The notes under the pieces are model-generated. The model had not been told where the DNA came from, searched no databases, and saw only the letters and a list, made by a program, of their open reading frames with translations. Shown one piece after another: positions 1-8,776 of a stretch of DNA of 46,013 nucleotides. Every line of letters begins with the position of its first letter. The stretch's first letter is position 1. The stretch lies in contig JADKHF010000019.1 of the NCBI GenBank assembly GCA_016721865.1, positions 1 to 46,013 of the forward strand, written 5' to 3'. This DNA comes from Nitrosomonas sp. (lineage in GTDB: Bacteria; Pseudomonadota; Gammaproteobacteria; Burkholderiales; Nitrosomonadaceae). The position numbers were made by a program, and so were the translations under genes.

Positions 1-896
1 CACAAAATAGACAAAACCACATTAAAACAATTCTTTGAGCCGTTACCTGCATCAATTATTGATGAGAAAAAGAATGAAGCTTTGATCAAACTTGGCAAGA
101 AGCTGTATCTGGATCCCCGGCTTTCGATCAATGATCAGATTTCCTGTAACTCTTGTCATAGATTAGATAATTTTGGTGTGGACAGCCAGTCCACATCACC
201 GGGTCATGAAGGAAAACGCGGCGGCAGAAATTCGCCAACCACGATGAATGCGGCGATGCATATCGCGCAATTCTGGGACGGGCGGGCAAAAGATTTAGAA
301 GAACAAGCACTGGGTCCCATTTTGAATCCAATCGAAATGGGCATGCCGAATGAAGCGGCTGTTGTCAACAAGTTGAAAAAAATAGAGGAATATAAAGGGC
401 TCTTTACAGAAGCTTTTAAGGACGAAAAAGAACCATTCCAATACAAAAATATAGGTAAGGCAATTGGTGCTTTTGAACGTACACTTTTAACGCCTTCCCG
501 ATTCGATGATTATCTCAAAGGCAATGAAAACGCTCTGAATGATAGTGAGAAAAGAGGTCTGCAAAAATTCGTCCACATGGGATGCGCCAATTGCCACAAT
601 GGTGTAGCAATTGGCGGAAACGCATACAAGAAAATCGGCCTTGTTAAACACTATGAAACAAAAGATATGGGGCGGTTTGAAGTAACCGGGCTTGAAATTG
701 ACAAGAAAGTGTTTAAGGTGCCAAGCCTCAGAAATATTACAAAAACTGCGCCGTATTTTCATGACGGCTCAGTTGCAACATTGGATGAAGCGATAGAAGA
801 AATGGCTGAGCATCAATTGGGCGGGAAGTTGGCCCAGGCTTTATTAACGATGTAAAAGCATTTCTGGGCTCTTTAGCAAGTAAGGGCAAAGAATAA
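1..896 (+). CDS. Di-heme cytochrome c peroxidase (MauG/CCP family), 5' partial, frameshifted near its end
   Basis: This periplasmic enzyme family reduces hydrogen peroxide with electrons from small c-type cytochromes. The frame is open from base 1, so the signal peptide and N-terminus lie outside the window. Two heme-binding motifs are visible, CNSCH in the N-terminal domain and CANCH in the C-terminal domain, together with the family segments FWDGRAKDLEEQALGP and VPSLRNITKTAPYFHDGS. The open frame stops at 855 soon after EMAEHQLG. Adding one G to the GGG at 819-821 restores a family-like tail (REVGPGFINDVKAFLGSLAS) ending at a TAA at 894-896, so one base is probably missing there. Family assignment is firm; MauG and CCP cannot be separated from this fragment. 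Confidence 0.9.
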
Positions 897-1005
897 TATT
901 GGATTTTTAGTTGATCCGGGATGGTGCAGCAAATGATGATGGTTTATAACGGATATTCTGAACAAGCATCTCGATCTATTCTTAACATTTGGTTTTAGAG
1001 AAGCT

Positions 1006-1163
1006 AGCCTGTCGGACTTAAGCAATCGTAGCGAGCCAAGTGGGAGAACGAGTACGGATTTTCTTAATTTTGAGGCGCATAGTTAATCTATGCAACGAAA
1101 AATTAAGGAGATATGAACCGTTTTTCCATTGACGCAGCAGATTGACCTTAAGCCCGACAGGCT
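1006..1163. repeat. MITE-like repeat, copy 1 (15-bp terminal inverted repeats)
   Basis: The segment begins AGCCTGTCGGACTTA and ends TAAGCCCGACAGGCT, which are inverted repeats with one mismatch. It encodes nothing. An inverted second copy at 6550-6656 shares both ends and interior blocks (AGCAATC.TAGCGAG next to one end, GCAGCAGATTGACCTTAAG next to the other). This copy carries roughly 50 extra bases after the first block. The flanks show TA on the left and TTA on the right, which would fit a TA-targeting element, but this is weak. Confidence 0.75.
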
Positions 1164-1347
1164 TAGCAAGTTGCTGTTGCAAACGTTGTACTCATCACTA
1201 CCAATCTCCATGTAGCACTTTCTGCAACATTATCAAATCGAAATTCTGTTTTCATCCAAAAATTTGTTTTTCCCCAAAGTACTCTGGAATTATTCCATTT
1301 ATACTGATCTAATCAGGGAAGTCTCTGAATAAATACAAGGAAAGCAC

Positions 1348-1779
1348 ATGAAATTAATGATTATGTTAACTGCAGGATTGATTGTACTTGTACTTTCTGC
1401 CTGTTCCAGTACAGGGCCTATCATATATCCCAACACACATTTTTTATCTGTAGGAAAAGATATTGCAGAGCAGGACATCGAGGCCTGTAGAGACTTGGCC
1501 GAAACGGCCGGCGCCAAGGAAAGCGGAGGTAATATTGATAATGTTGCGACAAGTACGGCCATGGGGGCTGGTGTTGGTGCTGCGAGTGGTGCGGTGGGAG
1601 GCGCTATAGCCGGCTCGGCTGGTCAAGGTTCCTTAATTGGCTTAGCCAGTGGTGCCGTTGCAGGATTGCTGCGAGGAATCTTCTATTCGGCAAAACCCGC
1701 ACAACCCAATCAAGCTTATACAAACTTCGTATCTCGCTGTTTGCAGGAAAAAGGTTATGAAGTTACCGGCTGGCAATAG
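1348..1779 (+). CDS. Glycine-zipper outer-membrane lipoprotein
   Basis: A 143-residue protein with a lipoprotein signal: a hydrophobic stretch (residues 6-16) followed by lipobox LSAC with the acceptor Cys at 19. Residues about 72-108 form a Gly/Ala-rich zipper (AMGAGVGAASGAVGGAIAGS and onwards) like those of SlyB-type and YMGG-type envelope lipoproteins. The C-terminal part has a conserved-looking pair of cysteines in the SRCLQEKGYEVTGW segment and upstream, a pattern common in small proteobacterial lipoproteins. AAGGAAAG lies just before the ATG. It stands alone, with a MITE upstream and no co-directional partner. Exact function is unknown; a structural envelope role is inferred from the zipper. 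Confidence 0.8.
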   Translation: MKLMIMLTAGLIVLVLSACSSTGPIIYPNTHFLSVGKDIAEQDIEACRDLAETAGAKESGGNIDNVATSTAMGAGVGAASGAVGGAIAGSAGQGSLIGLASGAVAGLLRGIFYSAKPAQPNQAYTNFVSRCLQEKGYEVTGWQ

Positions 1780-1820
1780 CGGAAGATTTCGAACTCCATA
1801 ATTTTATAGGACAGCTAGGC

Positions 1821-1937
1821 TCAAATGCCGCTCGCCATTTCGGCAACTAACAACCCCAATATACCAAGCAGTAGTATGATAACCCATTTGAGATGATGAG
1901 TAATATTACGTAATAACGCTTTTGTTTCTTCGTCCAT
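1821..1937 (-). CDS. Small single-pass membrane protein (38 aa)
   Basis: A short minus-strand frame encodes 38 residues. The first 18 are charged or polar (MDEETKALLRNITHHLKW), the next 14 or so are strongly hydrophobic (VIILLLGILGLLVA), and the end is EMASGI. The start is supported by an AGGTGG Shine-Dalgarno sequence six bases upstream of the ATG. A soluble amphipathic head followed by one transmembrane helix is a common design for bacterial small membrane proteins. No family was recognised. It sits alone and converges on the glycine-zipper lipoprotein gene. The ribosome site plus membrane-like composition make chance unlikely, but expression is unproven. Confidence 0.6.
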   Translation of the reverse strand: MDEETKALLRNITHHLKWVIILLLGILGLLVAEMASGI

Positions 1938-2288
1938 GCTCAGCCACCTATTATTTATTAAGCTAGTATAACTAAAAAAACAGCGCTAAGGTACGGTTTT
2001 ATAGTACCTAAAAATGTCTGGTTATGTTGCAAATTATAAATAAAGGGGTAACTATATATGTATCAACGATCCCTTTGTTTCAGAGAATTATTATCCGCGA
2101 TGAGTATCAAAAAACTAATGCGCACAGATAAGTAGCATCGGTTGATCGTTGATATTTTGTTACTTGATGATTCTTATCCAAACTTCAGAATTACCACTAA
2201 AAACCGTTGGTTATCTTTGACCCCTGTATGAATGTGATGTGATATCAATAACATTGTTTCCAGAAAATTTTGGATGGAGGTGATAGCA
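1938..2288. other. Intergenic stretch, no convincing gene
   Basis: AT-rich spacer between the small membrane protein and the acidic protein. I see no RNA gene or repeat. A 25-codon frame at 2058-2135 has only a distant AGGGG and was not accepted. The last bases contain the strong Shine-Dalgarno sequence GGAGGTGAT (2276-2284) of the next gene. Confidence 0.5.
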
Positions 2289-2525
2289 ATGATTAAAGAA
2301 CTTTCTTTTGACGATGACGGCGGTATTTATTCTGTTGAACGTATGAATGATGAGGATGATCTACTGACGGACAGCAAAATCCCGCCCGGGAAGTTTGCAA
2401 AAATAATCGATGAATTTGAGACAGTTAAAGATGATTTTGATGATAACGAATTCAAAACAGTCATAAATGGCTTTGGTGATGACAACGAAGATGACATTAC
2501 GCTAGATTCGTTAGGTCTGCGTTAG
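2289..2525 (+). CDS. Acidic hypothetical protein (78 aa)
   Basis: No family recognised. The protein is strongly acidic, with Asp/Glu runs (DDDGG, DEDD, DDFDDNEF, DDNEDD) and few hydrophobic residues, so it is probably soluble and partly disordered. An earlier in-frame ATG exists at 2274, but the one at 2289 is preceded by a near-perfect Shine-Dalgarno sequence, GGAGGTGAT at 2276-2284, so I choose it. The gene is 23 bases upstream of the Nudix frame on the same strand, so co-transcription is possible. No signal peptide or membrane segment. Confidence 0.6.
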   Translation: MIKELSFDDDGGIYSVERMNDEDDLLTDSKIPPGKFAKIIDEFETVKDDFDDNEFKTVINGFGDDNEDDITLDSLGLR

Positions 2526-2548
2526 TTTCTCAAAAACCACAATAGCAC

Positions 2549-3199
2549 TTGCTGCATAGCAAATGTGGAATAAAGATCTATTACTGTGGAACAAGAACGG
2601 TGCATACAGACGTAGAAATCTTAGAGAAAACAATTTGTTTTGAAGGTTTTTTTCGTATCGAGCGCTACCACTTGCGTCATCGATTATTTAACGGCGACTG
2701 GAGTCACCCGCTGGTACGTGAATTATTCGAACGCGGTCACGCTGCCGCCGTCCTGCCTTATGACCCCATCCGTGATGAAGTAATTTTGATTGAACAATTC
2801 CGCATTGGCGCCCTTAACGCACCCGGCGGACCATGGTTAATGGAAATCGTAGCCGGCATGATCGAAGTCGATGAAAGCGCGCCAGACGTAGTGAAACGCG
2901 AAAGCATCGAAGAAGCCAACTGCATCATTACAGATCTGATTCCATTGTATGACTTTTTAGTCAGCCCCGGCGGCACTACAGAGCGTGTGGCATTATTCTG
3001 CGGCCGGGTTGATACGACGCATGCCGGAGGCGTGCATGGCGCGAGTGATGAAGGCGAAGATATCAAAGTGCATGTCATTACACTGGACGCGGCAATCGCA
3101 TTATTACAAACCGGCCGAATCAATTCGGCCAGTGCAATCATTGCGTTGCAATGGCTGACATTGAATAGGGATTATGCGCGAAACTTGTGGGCCTCTTGA
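2549..3199 (+). CDS. nudF: ADP-ribose pyrophosphatase (Nudix hydrolase)
   Basis: NudF-type enzymes hydrolyse ADP-ribose to AMP and ribose 5-phosphate in the cytoplasm, with Mg2+. The Nudix box is at about residues 103-122: G-x5-E-x7-RE-x2-EE (GMIEVDE...KRESIEEA), with Ala at the usual late Gly. Family-typical blocks surround it: GFFRIERYHLRHRLFNG, FERGHAAAVLPYDP, DEVILIEQFRIG, SPGGTTER and DEGEDIKVHV. The open frame starts with TTG at 2549, and a GTG at 2600 is also in frame and would start just before the conserved TDVEIL. An ATG at about 2562 with a family-like leader lies in another frame, so a missing base near the N-terminus is possible. Function confident; start uncertain. Confidence 0.85.
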   Translation: MLHSKCGIKIYYCGTRTVHTDVEILEKTICFEGFFRIERYHLRHRLFNGDWSHPLVRELFERGHAAAVLPYDPIRDEVILIEQFRIGALNAPGGPWLMEIVAGMIEVDESAPDVVKRESIEEANCIITDLIPLYDFLVSPGGTTERVALFCGRVDTTHAGGVHGASDEGEDIKVHVITLDAAIALLQTGRINSASAIIALQWLTLNRDYARNLWAS

Positions 3200-3292
3200 G
3201 CAATAGCAATATGAAATTAATGGCTATGTAGCAATTAATTGTTGAATTGATAGTCGAATATGCATTGAAATGTAAAAGAAGAGGTATGCATC

Positions 3293-3918
3293 ATGAAAGC
3301 AGCCGAATTCAAAAATTGGTGAAATCGATTGATCAGATGAGCAGCGATCAGCTGCGGAATCACCAAGAACACGAGCTTCAAATGGCGTCACCGTTTTCTG
3401 CGAGTGCCTGCAATCCATCAATCTAACCAAATGAATGGCATTGTCGAAGCGACGAAATGTATTTTCTGGAATCTTTTAAGGGGCAACGTCATTTGCCGAG
3501 AGCCGCATGCAAACGAGGCACATCAAAAGAGCAGATACCTGTGGTGGTGATACGTGACCGTCATGGTGAAACTGATGATCGTATACTGCATGACACAAGC
3601 GCAGAGCAAATCGGAACAGCGCTTATCCCTTTGTTAAGCAAAGATGTCATTCTTTGCACAGATGGAATGCCCGCCTACAGACAGATCACCAGGAATGCAA
3701 AAATTGTTCATCGTCCCGTCAACATTGCCGCAGGTCAACGAGTTATCAACGATGTTTATCACATTCAGAATGTTAATGCTTATGGCAGCCGGCTCAGACA
3801 ATGGATGGCGAAGTTCCATGGTGTAGCAACGCGCTATCTTGCGAGTTATCTCGGGTGGCATAGAATGATTGACCGCCTCGGTCAGAACGTTACACCAACC
3901 CTTTGTTTTCTAAAATAA
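3293..3918 (+). pseudogene. IS1595-family (ISXO2-like) transposase remnant
   Basis: The C-terminal two thirds reads as an ISXO2-like transposase: EMYFLESFKGQRHLPRAACKRGTSKEQIPVVV, then the DG.PAY block and a YLASYLGWHRMIDR end. Upstream, MKAAEFKNW begins a normal N-terminus but runs into stop codons, and a long piece is missing before NTSFKWRHRFLR; the zinc-ribbon region is gone. The catalytic start (V-E-A-D-E-M-Y) is broken by a missing base at about 3449-3451. No terminal inverted repeats were found. This is a decayed remnant, not an active element. Confidence 0.8.
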
Positions 3919-3948
3919 CTTGGAAAAAAAGACAATTTAAACAGTTAA

Positions 3949-6329
3949 CTACTTAGCCATAAATTTCTCGAATTCTTTTGCAGGGATAGGAGGAGAATAA
4001 AAATATCCTTGCACATAGTCACAACCAAACTCAATAAGCAAATCCTGCTGCTCCTGCGTTTCTACTCCTTCGGCAATAGTCCTGATATCCAGTTTGTGCG
4101 CCATAAAAATAATTGCTTCAACCAATGCATGATCCGTTGCACTGTTGACCAAATTACTTGTAAAAGAACGATCAATCTTGAGATAGTCGATATCAAATGC
4201 CTTGAGGTAAGATAATGAGGAGAAACCAGTGCCAAAATCGTCGATAGAAACTTCCATTCCGTAATTGCGAAATTCCAGTAAACAATCTTTAACATTAGGC
4301 GTGTCTTTTAACAACAAACCTTCTGTAATTTCCACGTTAATGCAGCGGCCGGGCAATCTCAGCTGATTCAGTTTTTCAGACCACAGTTTTTCATTGCGAT
4401 GTTTAAACTGAGCTGGAGACTTATTCACACTTACTTGAATCGTGTCGCCAAATTGTTTACGCCACTGCAGAATATGAGCGATAACTTGATCAAATACCCA
4501 TTCGCCAATCTCATGGATTAGGCCACTTTCCTCTGCCAGTGGAATAAAGATGTCAGGACCGATCATGCCGCGTTGCGGATGCTCCCAGCGCAGCAAAGCT
4601 TCTGCTTTAACGATGCGTTGAGAAGCTAACTCCAGAATAGGCTGATAGTAGACATGAAATTCGTCGCGTATCAGTGCATACCTGAGATCATGGATAAGCG
4701 TCATTTTCTCGTTTGCTTTCTGTTGCATGGCGGGCGTAAAGTAACAAAAACGTCCGCGTCCCTGCTGCTTTGCAGCGTACATTGCCTGATCCGCGTGTTT
4801 CATTAAGCTTTCCATATCCGTACCATCTTCCGGATAAACGGCAATACCGATACTGGTGGAGATATGATGAGCAGACTGATTCTGATTAAATTGAAATGGT
4901 CTGCTCAGTTCATGAATAATATGCTCGGCAACCATCTCAATGCGTAGTTTGTTACTGATTTCCGGTAAAATAACAATAAATTCATCCCCTCCTAGACGTG
5001 CCACGGTATCAATTTCACGCACGCAAGATTTAATACGACTTGCAGCCTCTTTAAGCAACGCATCCCCCACATCATGACCAAAAGTATCATTGATTTCCTT
5101 GAAGTGATCCAAATCAAGGAGAAACAAGGAAAGTAACAATCCACTGCGGTGAGATTTTTTAATTTCCTGAGCCAATCGATCCTTGAATAAATTGCGATTG
5201 GCTAAACCGGTCAGTTGGTCGTAACTCGCTTGCGTCAGGATTAAATCATCTTTCTGTTTTTTCTCAGTAATATCGGAAAACTGTGCGACATGGCAATAGA
5301 TATGACCATCAGGATGGCGAATAACGCTGATATTTAACCACCTGGCATGAATTGAGCCGTCTTTGTGGCGATCCCATATTTCACCTTGCCAGTGATCGTT
5401 TTCTTTAATCGCTTGCCACATTTTCTGGTAAAAAACCCTGTCATGGCGTCCAGAGTTAAAAATCCCGGGACTCTTGCCCGCTACATCTACCAACTCGTAA
5501 CCCGTCAGGCGGGTAAATGCTGGATTAACGTGTCTGATAATATTGTTTTTATCCGTTACCATGATAGCCTCGCTGCTCGACAGATAAATCGCGCTGGCTA
5601 ACAACATAAAATCATCGGATTGTATGTGGCTGATGTCTCTGTTCGTGCCCATCATATGTAAAGATGGTTTTTCTGGAGCATCGCTGATTATGGTGGCCAT
5701 CATGCGGATGCTGCGGATAGTTCCATCTGGCCAGCAAACACTAAATTCAGTATCGAGATTCTTTCGCCGCATAGTGTGCCCATACCGCTAGCACCTGTAG
5801 CCAGCGTCAGATGTTTGATGATCTCGTTAAGCGTATTTTCTGTTTGCCTGAATCTGGTGATATCGGTGGAAATTCCACACAAGCCAATGATTTTTCCGTG
5901 GTCCTCGCGTATTGGTTGCTTGACTGACTGGTAAATTCGCCTCTCGCCAGTCGCTTTGAGGATAACTTTTTCCTCTTGCTTAATTGTTTCTCCAGATTCG
6001 ATCACACGGCAGTCATTGCGCTTTAAATCATTTGAGGCTTCCAAATCAAAGAAGTCGCTATCATCCCGGCCGATAATGTTATCAACTGAGGTACCGAGAA
6101 GATCCTGAACGTTCTCATTTACATACGTGTAACATCCCATTCTATCCTTAATGTAAATGTAGCAGCCAACTTGATTCAGAATCGTGCCTAGTTCAACTTT
6201 TGTGTTTCCTAGTCGAATGACTGTGGTACTTGCCACGGATTTAGGCGGGGATTCAGCTGAAGGCATTGCTGATTCTGCAGTAGAAGTGGCTTCTATTTTA
6301 TCTTCTGATGACATTGCGCACCCTTGCAT
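3949..6329 (-). CDS. PAS-PAS-PAS-GGDEF-EAL c-di-GMP signalling protein, interrupted in the second PAS
   Basis: GGDEF domains make and EAL domains degrade the second messenger cyclic di-GMP; PAS domains sense signals. Read from 6329 downwards: a Ser/Ala-rich N-terminus, PAS1 (KDRMGCYTYVNENVQDLLG), the start of PAS2 (TLATGASGMGT), then a break at about 5775. A second open frame (5772-3949) continues with the end of PAS2 (LDTEFSVCWPDGTIRSI), PAS3 (VTDKNNIIRHVNPAFTRLTG), an intact GGDEF motif (RLGGDEF, with the DLDHFKEINDTFGHDVGD substrate region) and an EAL domain with EALLRW, DDFGTGFSSLSYL, DYLKIDRSF and EGVET. The middle of PAS2, perhaps 60-70 residues, is missing as well as the frame being lost, so this may be real damage. 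The downstream half could still be made from the ATG at 5772. No transmembrane segment seen. Confidence 0.85.
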
Positions 6330-6549
6330 TCATTGATTTTATTAGCAAATGCTTTTGTACATAAACTAACTTATCATTTAGATATAGTACAAGAGTTTCT
6401 AATCGGTGGGCGCACTGGATCTGCTACGTTACTTATAGGTTTTTATAACGCACAATCTTACCAGCATGTTGATGCCCGTTAATAATTTTTTGTACAGTCG
6501 ACAGAATTTCTTGGAAATTTGTAAGATGTGTCAAATGTGGAGTGCCGGG

Positions 6550-6656
6550 AGCTTGCCGGACTTAAGGTCAATCTGCTGCACCAATGGGAAAATGGTTTAT
6601 ATTTTCTCAATTTTTCATTGCATAGTCTCGCTATGATTGCTTAAGTCCGGCAGGCT
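6550..6656. repeat. MITE-like repeat, copy 2 (inverted relative to copy 1)
   Basis: The ends are AGCTTGCCGGACTTAAG and CTTAAGTCCGGCAGGCT, near-perfect inverted repeats. Its reverse complement matches the copy at 1006-1163 over both ends and the core (AGCAATCATAGCGAG, CTATGCAATGAAAAATTGAG, GCAGCAGATTGACCTTAAG) but lacks about 50 bases present there. It is noncoding and could fold into a long hairpin at its ends. It lies between the c-di-GMP gene and smbP. Confidence 0.75.
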
Positions 6657-7004
6657 AGAAGTACTTTGGTTTTTCATCTATATCAAATTAGGCTTAACTT
6701 GCTGCTATATCAAGCCTTGGTTAATTCTTCACGCTTTTCGTTGTTTCAAAAGCTAACGTCAATCACGCGTTGAAATGGTTAAAATAAATAAGGTATTGAT
6801 TTATTTTTTTCTTTGGTCTTTTTGGTGTTTTGAGCTCTCTTGAGTCGCGCAACCGGCTGGCGCAAGGGCGGTATGCTACCTGGAATTTGCATGCGCGTTA
6901 CCGAACAGACTGATCGTGTTTATGCATATACCTTACAAACGGTGATTGGAAACATTATTTACTGTTCTAATCATCGTTTAAATTAAACCTTACGGGAGTG
7001 GGAA
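6657..7004. other. Intergenic stretch upstream of smbP
   Basis: About 350 bases with no recognisable gene, tRNA or repeat. It must hold the smbP promoter, but no good -35/-10 pair stands out. The ribosome site before the ATG is weak-to-moderate (ACGGGAGTGGGAA). Confidence 0.4.
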
Positions 7005-7341
7005 ATGAACAAGAAAACTATTATCTTATATGCAAGCATTCTAATCATGGCACTTTTTTCATTTGGCGCAGTTGCTGCGGGGCAAAATCATTTAGATCAA
7101 GCCATTCAGCACGCCGAGGCTGCTGTTACATCAGCCGATGGCAAAACTGTAGCCAAACATGCACAAGAGGCTAAAACCCATGCGAAAGGCGCAAAAAACG
7201 ATAAAACCGATGCCAAGCACCTGGATGAAGGAATTAAGTGTTTAGATGGTGCGATTAAAGCAGGTAATGATGGAAATTTAGATGCGGCTAAAGAAAGAAG
7301 CGACGGATGCAGTAAAACATTTGAAAGAAGCTGCAAAATAA
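7005..7341 (+). CDS. smbP: SmbP-like small periplasmic metal-binding protein, frameshifted near its end
   Basis: SmbP is a small periplasmic four-helix protein described from Nitrosomonas that binds several metal ions, notably copper. This protein has a signal peptide (hydrophobic residues 5-20, probable cleavage after AVAA) and two amphipathic helical repeats rich in His, Lys and Ala (LDQAIQHAEAAV, AKHAQEAKTHAKGAK, KHLDEGIKCLDGAIKAG). It has fewer histidines than the classic protein. The open frame runs to 7349 with an odd Cys-rich end. Removing one A from the run at 7291-7300 gives a helical, family-like end (EEATDAVKHLKEAAK) with stop at 7339-7341. I take that as the true end. A strong terminator follows at 7359. 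Confidence 0.8.
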
Positions 7342-7358
7342 TCCAATAAGCTTCGATG

Positions 7359-7396
7359 CTACAAAAGCAGTGGATGGAAATCTACTGCTTTTGTAG
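7359..7396 (+). terminator. Hairpin terminator after smbP
   Basis: Perfect 13-bp inverted repeat: CTACAAAAGCAGT (7359-7371) and ACTGCTTTTGTAG (7384-7396), separated by a 12-base loop. It lies 17 bases after the corrected smbP stop. The trailing T-run is poor (ATACTTACGTCT), so termination may be partial, or the hairpin may instead protect the mRNA 3' end. Confidence 0.65.
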
Positions 7397-7526
7397 ATAC
7401 TTACGTCTATAAACCTAAAAATCACCGGAATTTTTAGTTGCAATAACAGCCAGATACCCTGTAGGATCATCCGCGTTGTACCTCATGGTACCCCCCGAAC
7501 ACCCTACATGGAGAATCCAGCAGCCA

Positions 7527-8699
7527 ATGTCCGACACAGCAGTTACAGTTTACGATTATTTCGATGAGACCACCTGGGGGCGGATAAAAGCCTTCTCCAA
7601 CGCGCACGAGACGCCTTTCCTGGTTGTCGATCTCGCGACGATCGATCGTCAATTCGATGAGATGTTGCGGCATTTTCCGTACGCGCGTACCTACTATGCG
7701 GTTAAAGCCAATCCGGCACCGGAAGTCCTGACACTGCTCAGAGACAAAGGCTCGTGCTTTGACATCGCGTCGACGTACGAACTTGACAAGGTGCTTGCAC
7801 TCGGCGTGACGCCCGATCGAATCAGCTTCGGCAATACGATAAAGAAAGCCAAGGATATCCGCAGCTTCTATCAGAAGGGTGTGCGCATGTTCGCAACCGA
7901 TTCCGAGGCGGATTTGCGCAACATTGCTAAGGCTGCACCCGGTGCGCGCGTCTATGCCCGTATCCTGACAGAAGGCACATTGACCGCCGATTGGCCGCTG
8001 TCGCGCAAATTCGGCTGCGAGAGCGACATGGCTATGGATCTGTTGATTCTCGCCCGTGATCTCGGTCTTGACCCGTACGGCGTATCGTTCCACGTCGGTT
8101 CGCAACAGCGCGAAATCGGCGCTTGGGACGCGGCGCTCGGTAAGGTGAAGGTGATTTTCAATCGCTTGTGGGAAGAGGACCGCATCAAGCTGAAGATGAT
8201 CAACATGGGCGGCGGTTTTCCGGCCAACTATTTGCAACGCACGAACGAACTCGCGACCTATGCTGAGGAGATTACGCGATTCCTGCACGAAGATTTCATG
8301 GATGAAATGCCGGAAATCATCATCGAACCGGGCCGTTCAATGGTCTCAAATGCCGGCGTACTTGTGAGCGAAGTCGTGCTGATCTCGCGCAAATCGCGCA
8401 CGGCACTGCATCGATGGGTATACACCGATGTCGGAAAGTTCACCAGGTTGATCGAGACGCTTGACGAATCGATCAAGTATCCGATCTACACCGAGAAGAA
8501 CGGCGAGCTCGAGAACGTGATCATCGCCGGACCGACGTGCGACAGCGCGGATATCATGTACGAGAACTATAAGTACGGATTACCGTTGAATCTTGCGACC
8601 GGAGATCGACTGTACTGGCTGTCGACTGGCGCCTATACGACGACATACAGCTCAGTGGAATTCAACGGTTTTCCGCCGTTAAAGGATTACTACATCTAA
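7527..8699 (+). CDS. Ornithine/lysine-type PLP decarboxylase (group IV, alanine-racemase fold)
   Basis: This family decarboxylates ornithine or lysine to putrescine or cadaverine in the cytoplasm. The 390-residue protein has the PLP lysine in YYAVKAN (Lys60), HVGSQ (189-193), the GGG phosphate loop (228-230), EPGR (267-270), the substrate motif PTCDSAD (Cys338, Asp339) and GAYTTTYS. That set fits ornithine/lysine decarboxylases rather than diaminopimelate decarboxylase. An in-frame codon at 7476 extends the frame, but the ATG at 7527, with GGAG upstream at 7510-7513, gives the usual length. The gene is visibly richer in G and C (many GCG, CGC, ATC codons) than its neighbours and sits beside IS630 debris, so horizontal gain is possible. 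It is unbroken. Confidence 0.9.
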   Translation: MSDTAVTVYDYFDETTWGRIKAFSNAHETPFLVVDLATIDRQFDEMLRHFPYARTYYAVKANPAPEVLTLLRDKGSCFDIASTYELDKVLALGVTPDRISFGNTIKKAKDIRSFYQKGVRMFATDSEADLRNIAKAAPGARVYARILTEGTLTADWPLSRKFGCESDMAMDLLILARDLGLDPYGVSFHVGSQQREIGAWDAALGKVKVIFNRLWEEDRIKLKMINMGGGFPANYLQRTNELATYAEEITRFLHEDFMDEMPEIIIEPGRSMVSNAGVLVSEVVLISRKSRTALHRWVYTDVGKFTRLIETLDESIKYPIYTEKNGELENVIIAGPTCDSADIMYENYKYGLPLNLATGDRLYWLSTGAYTTTYSSVEFNGFPPLKDYYI

Positions 8700-8776
8700 T
8701 TGCGGGGGATTCCTCCGTGCGTGCCTGCTACGGAATTGAACATGCTTTTGATCTTGATCATACCGTGGCAGCATCG

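Noticed and set aside
2058..2135. 25-codon frame in the spacer before the acidic protein
   Set aside because: Distant, weak ribosome site and no hydrophobic or motif pattern.
7467..8288. 273-codon minus-strand frame opposite the decarboxylase
   Set aside because: Antisense shadow of a GC-rich real gene; no family resemblance.
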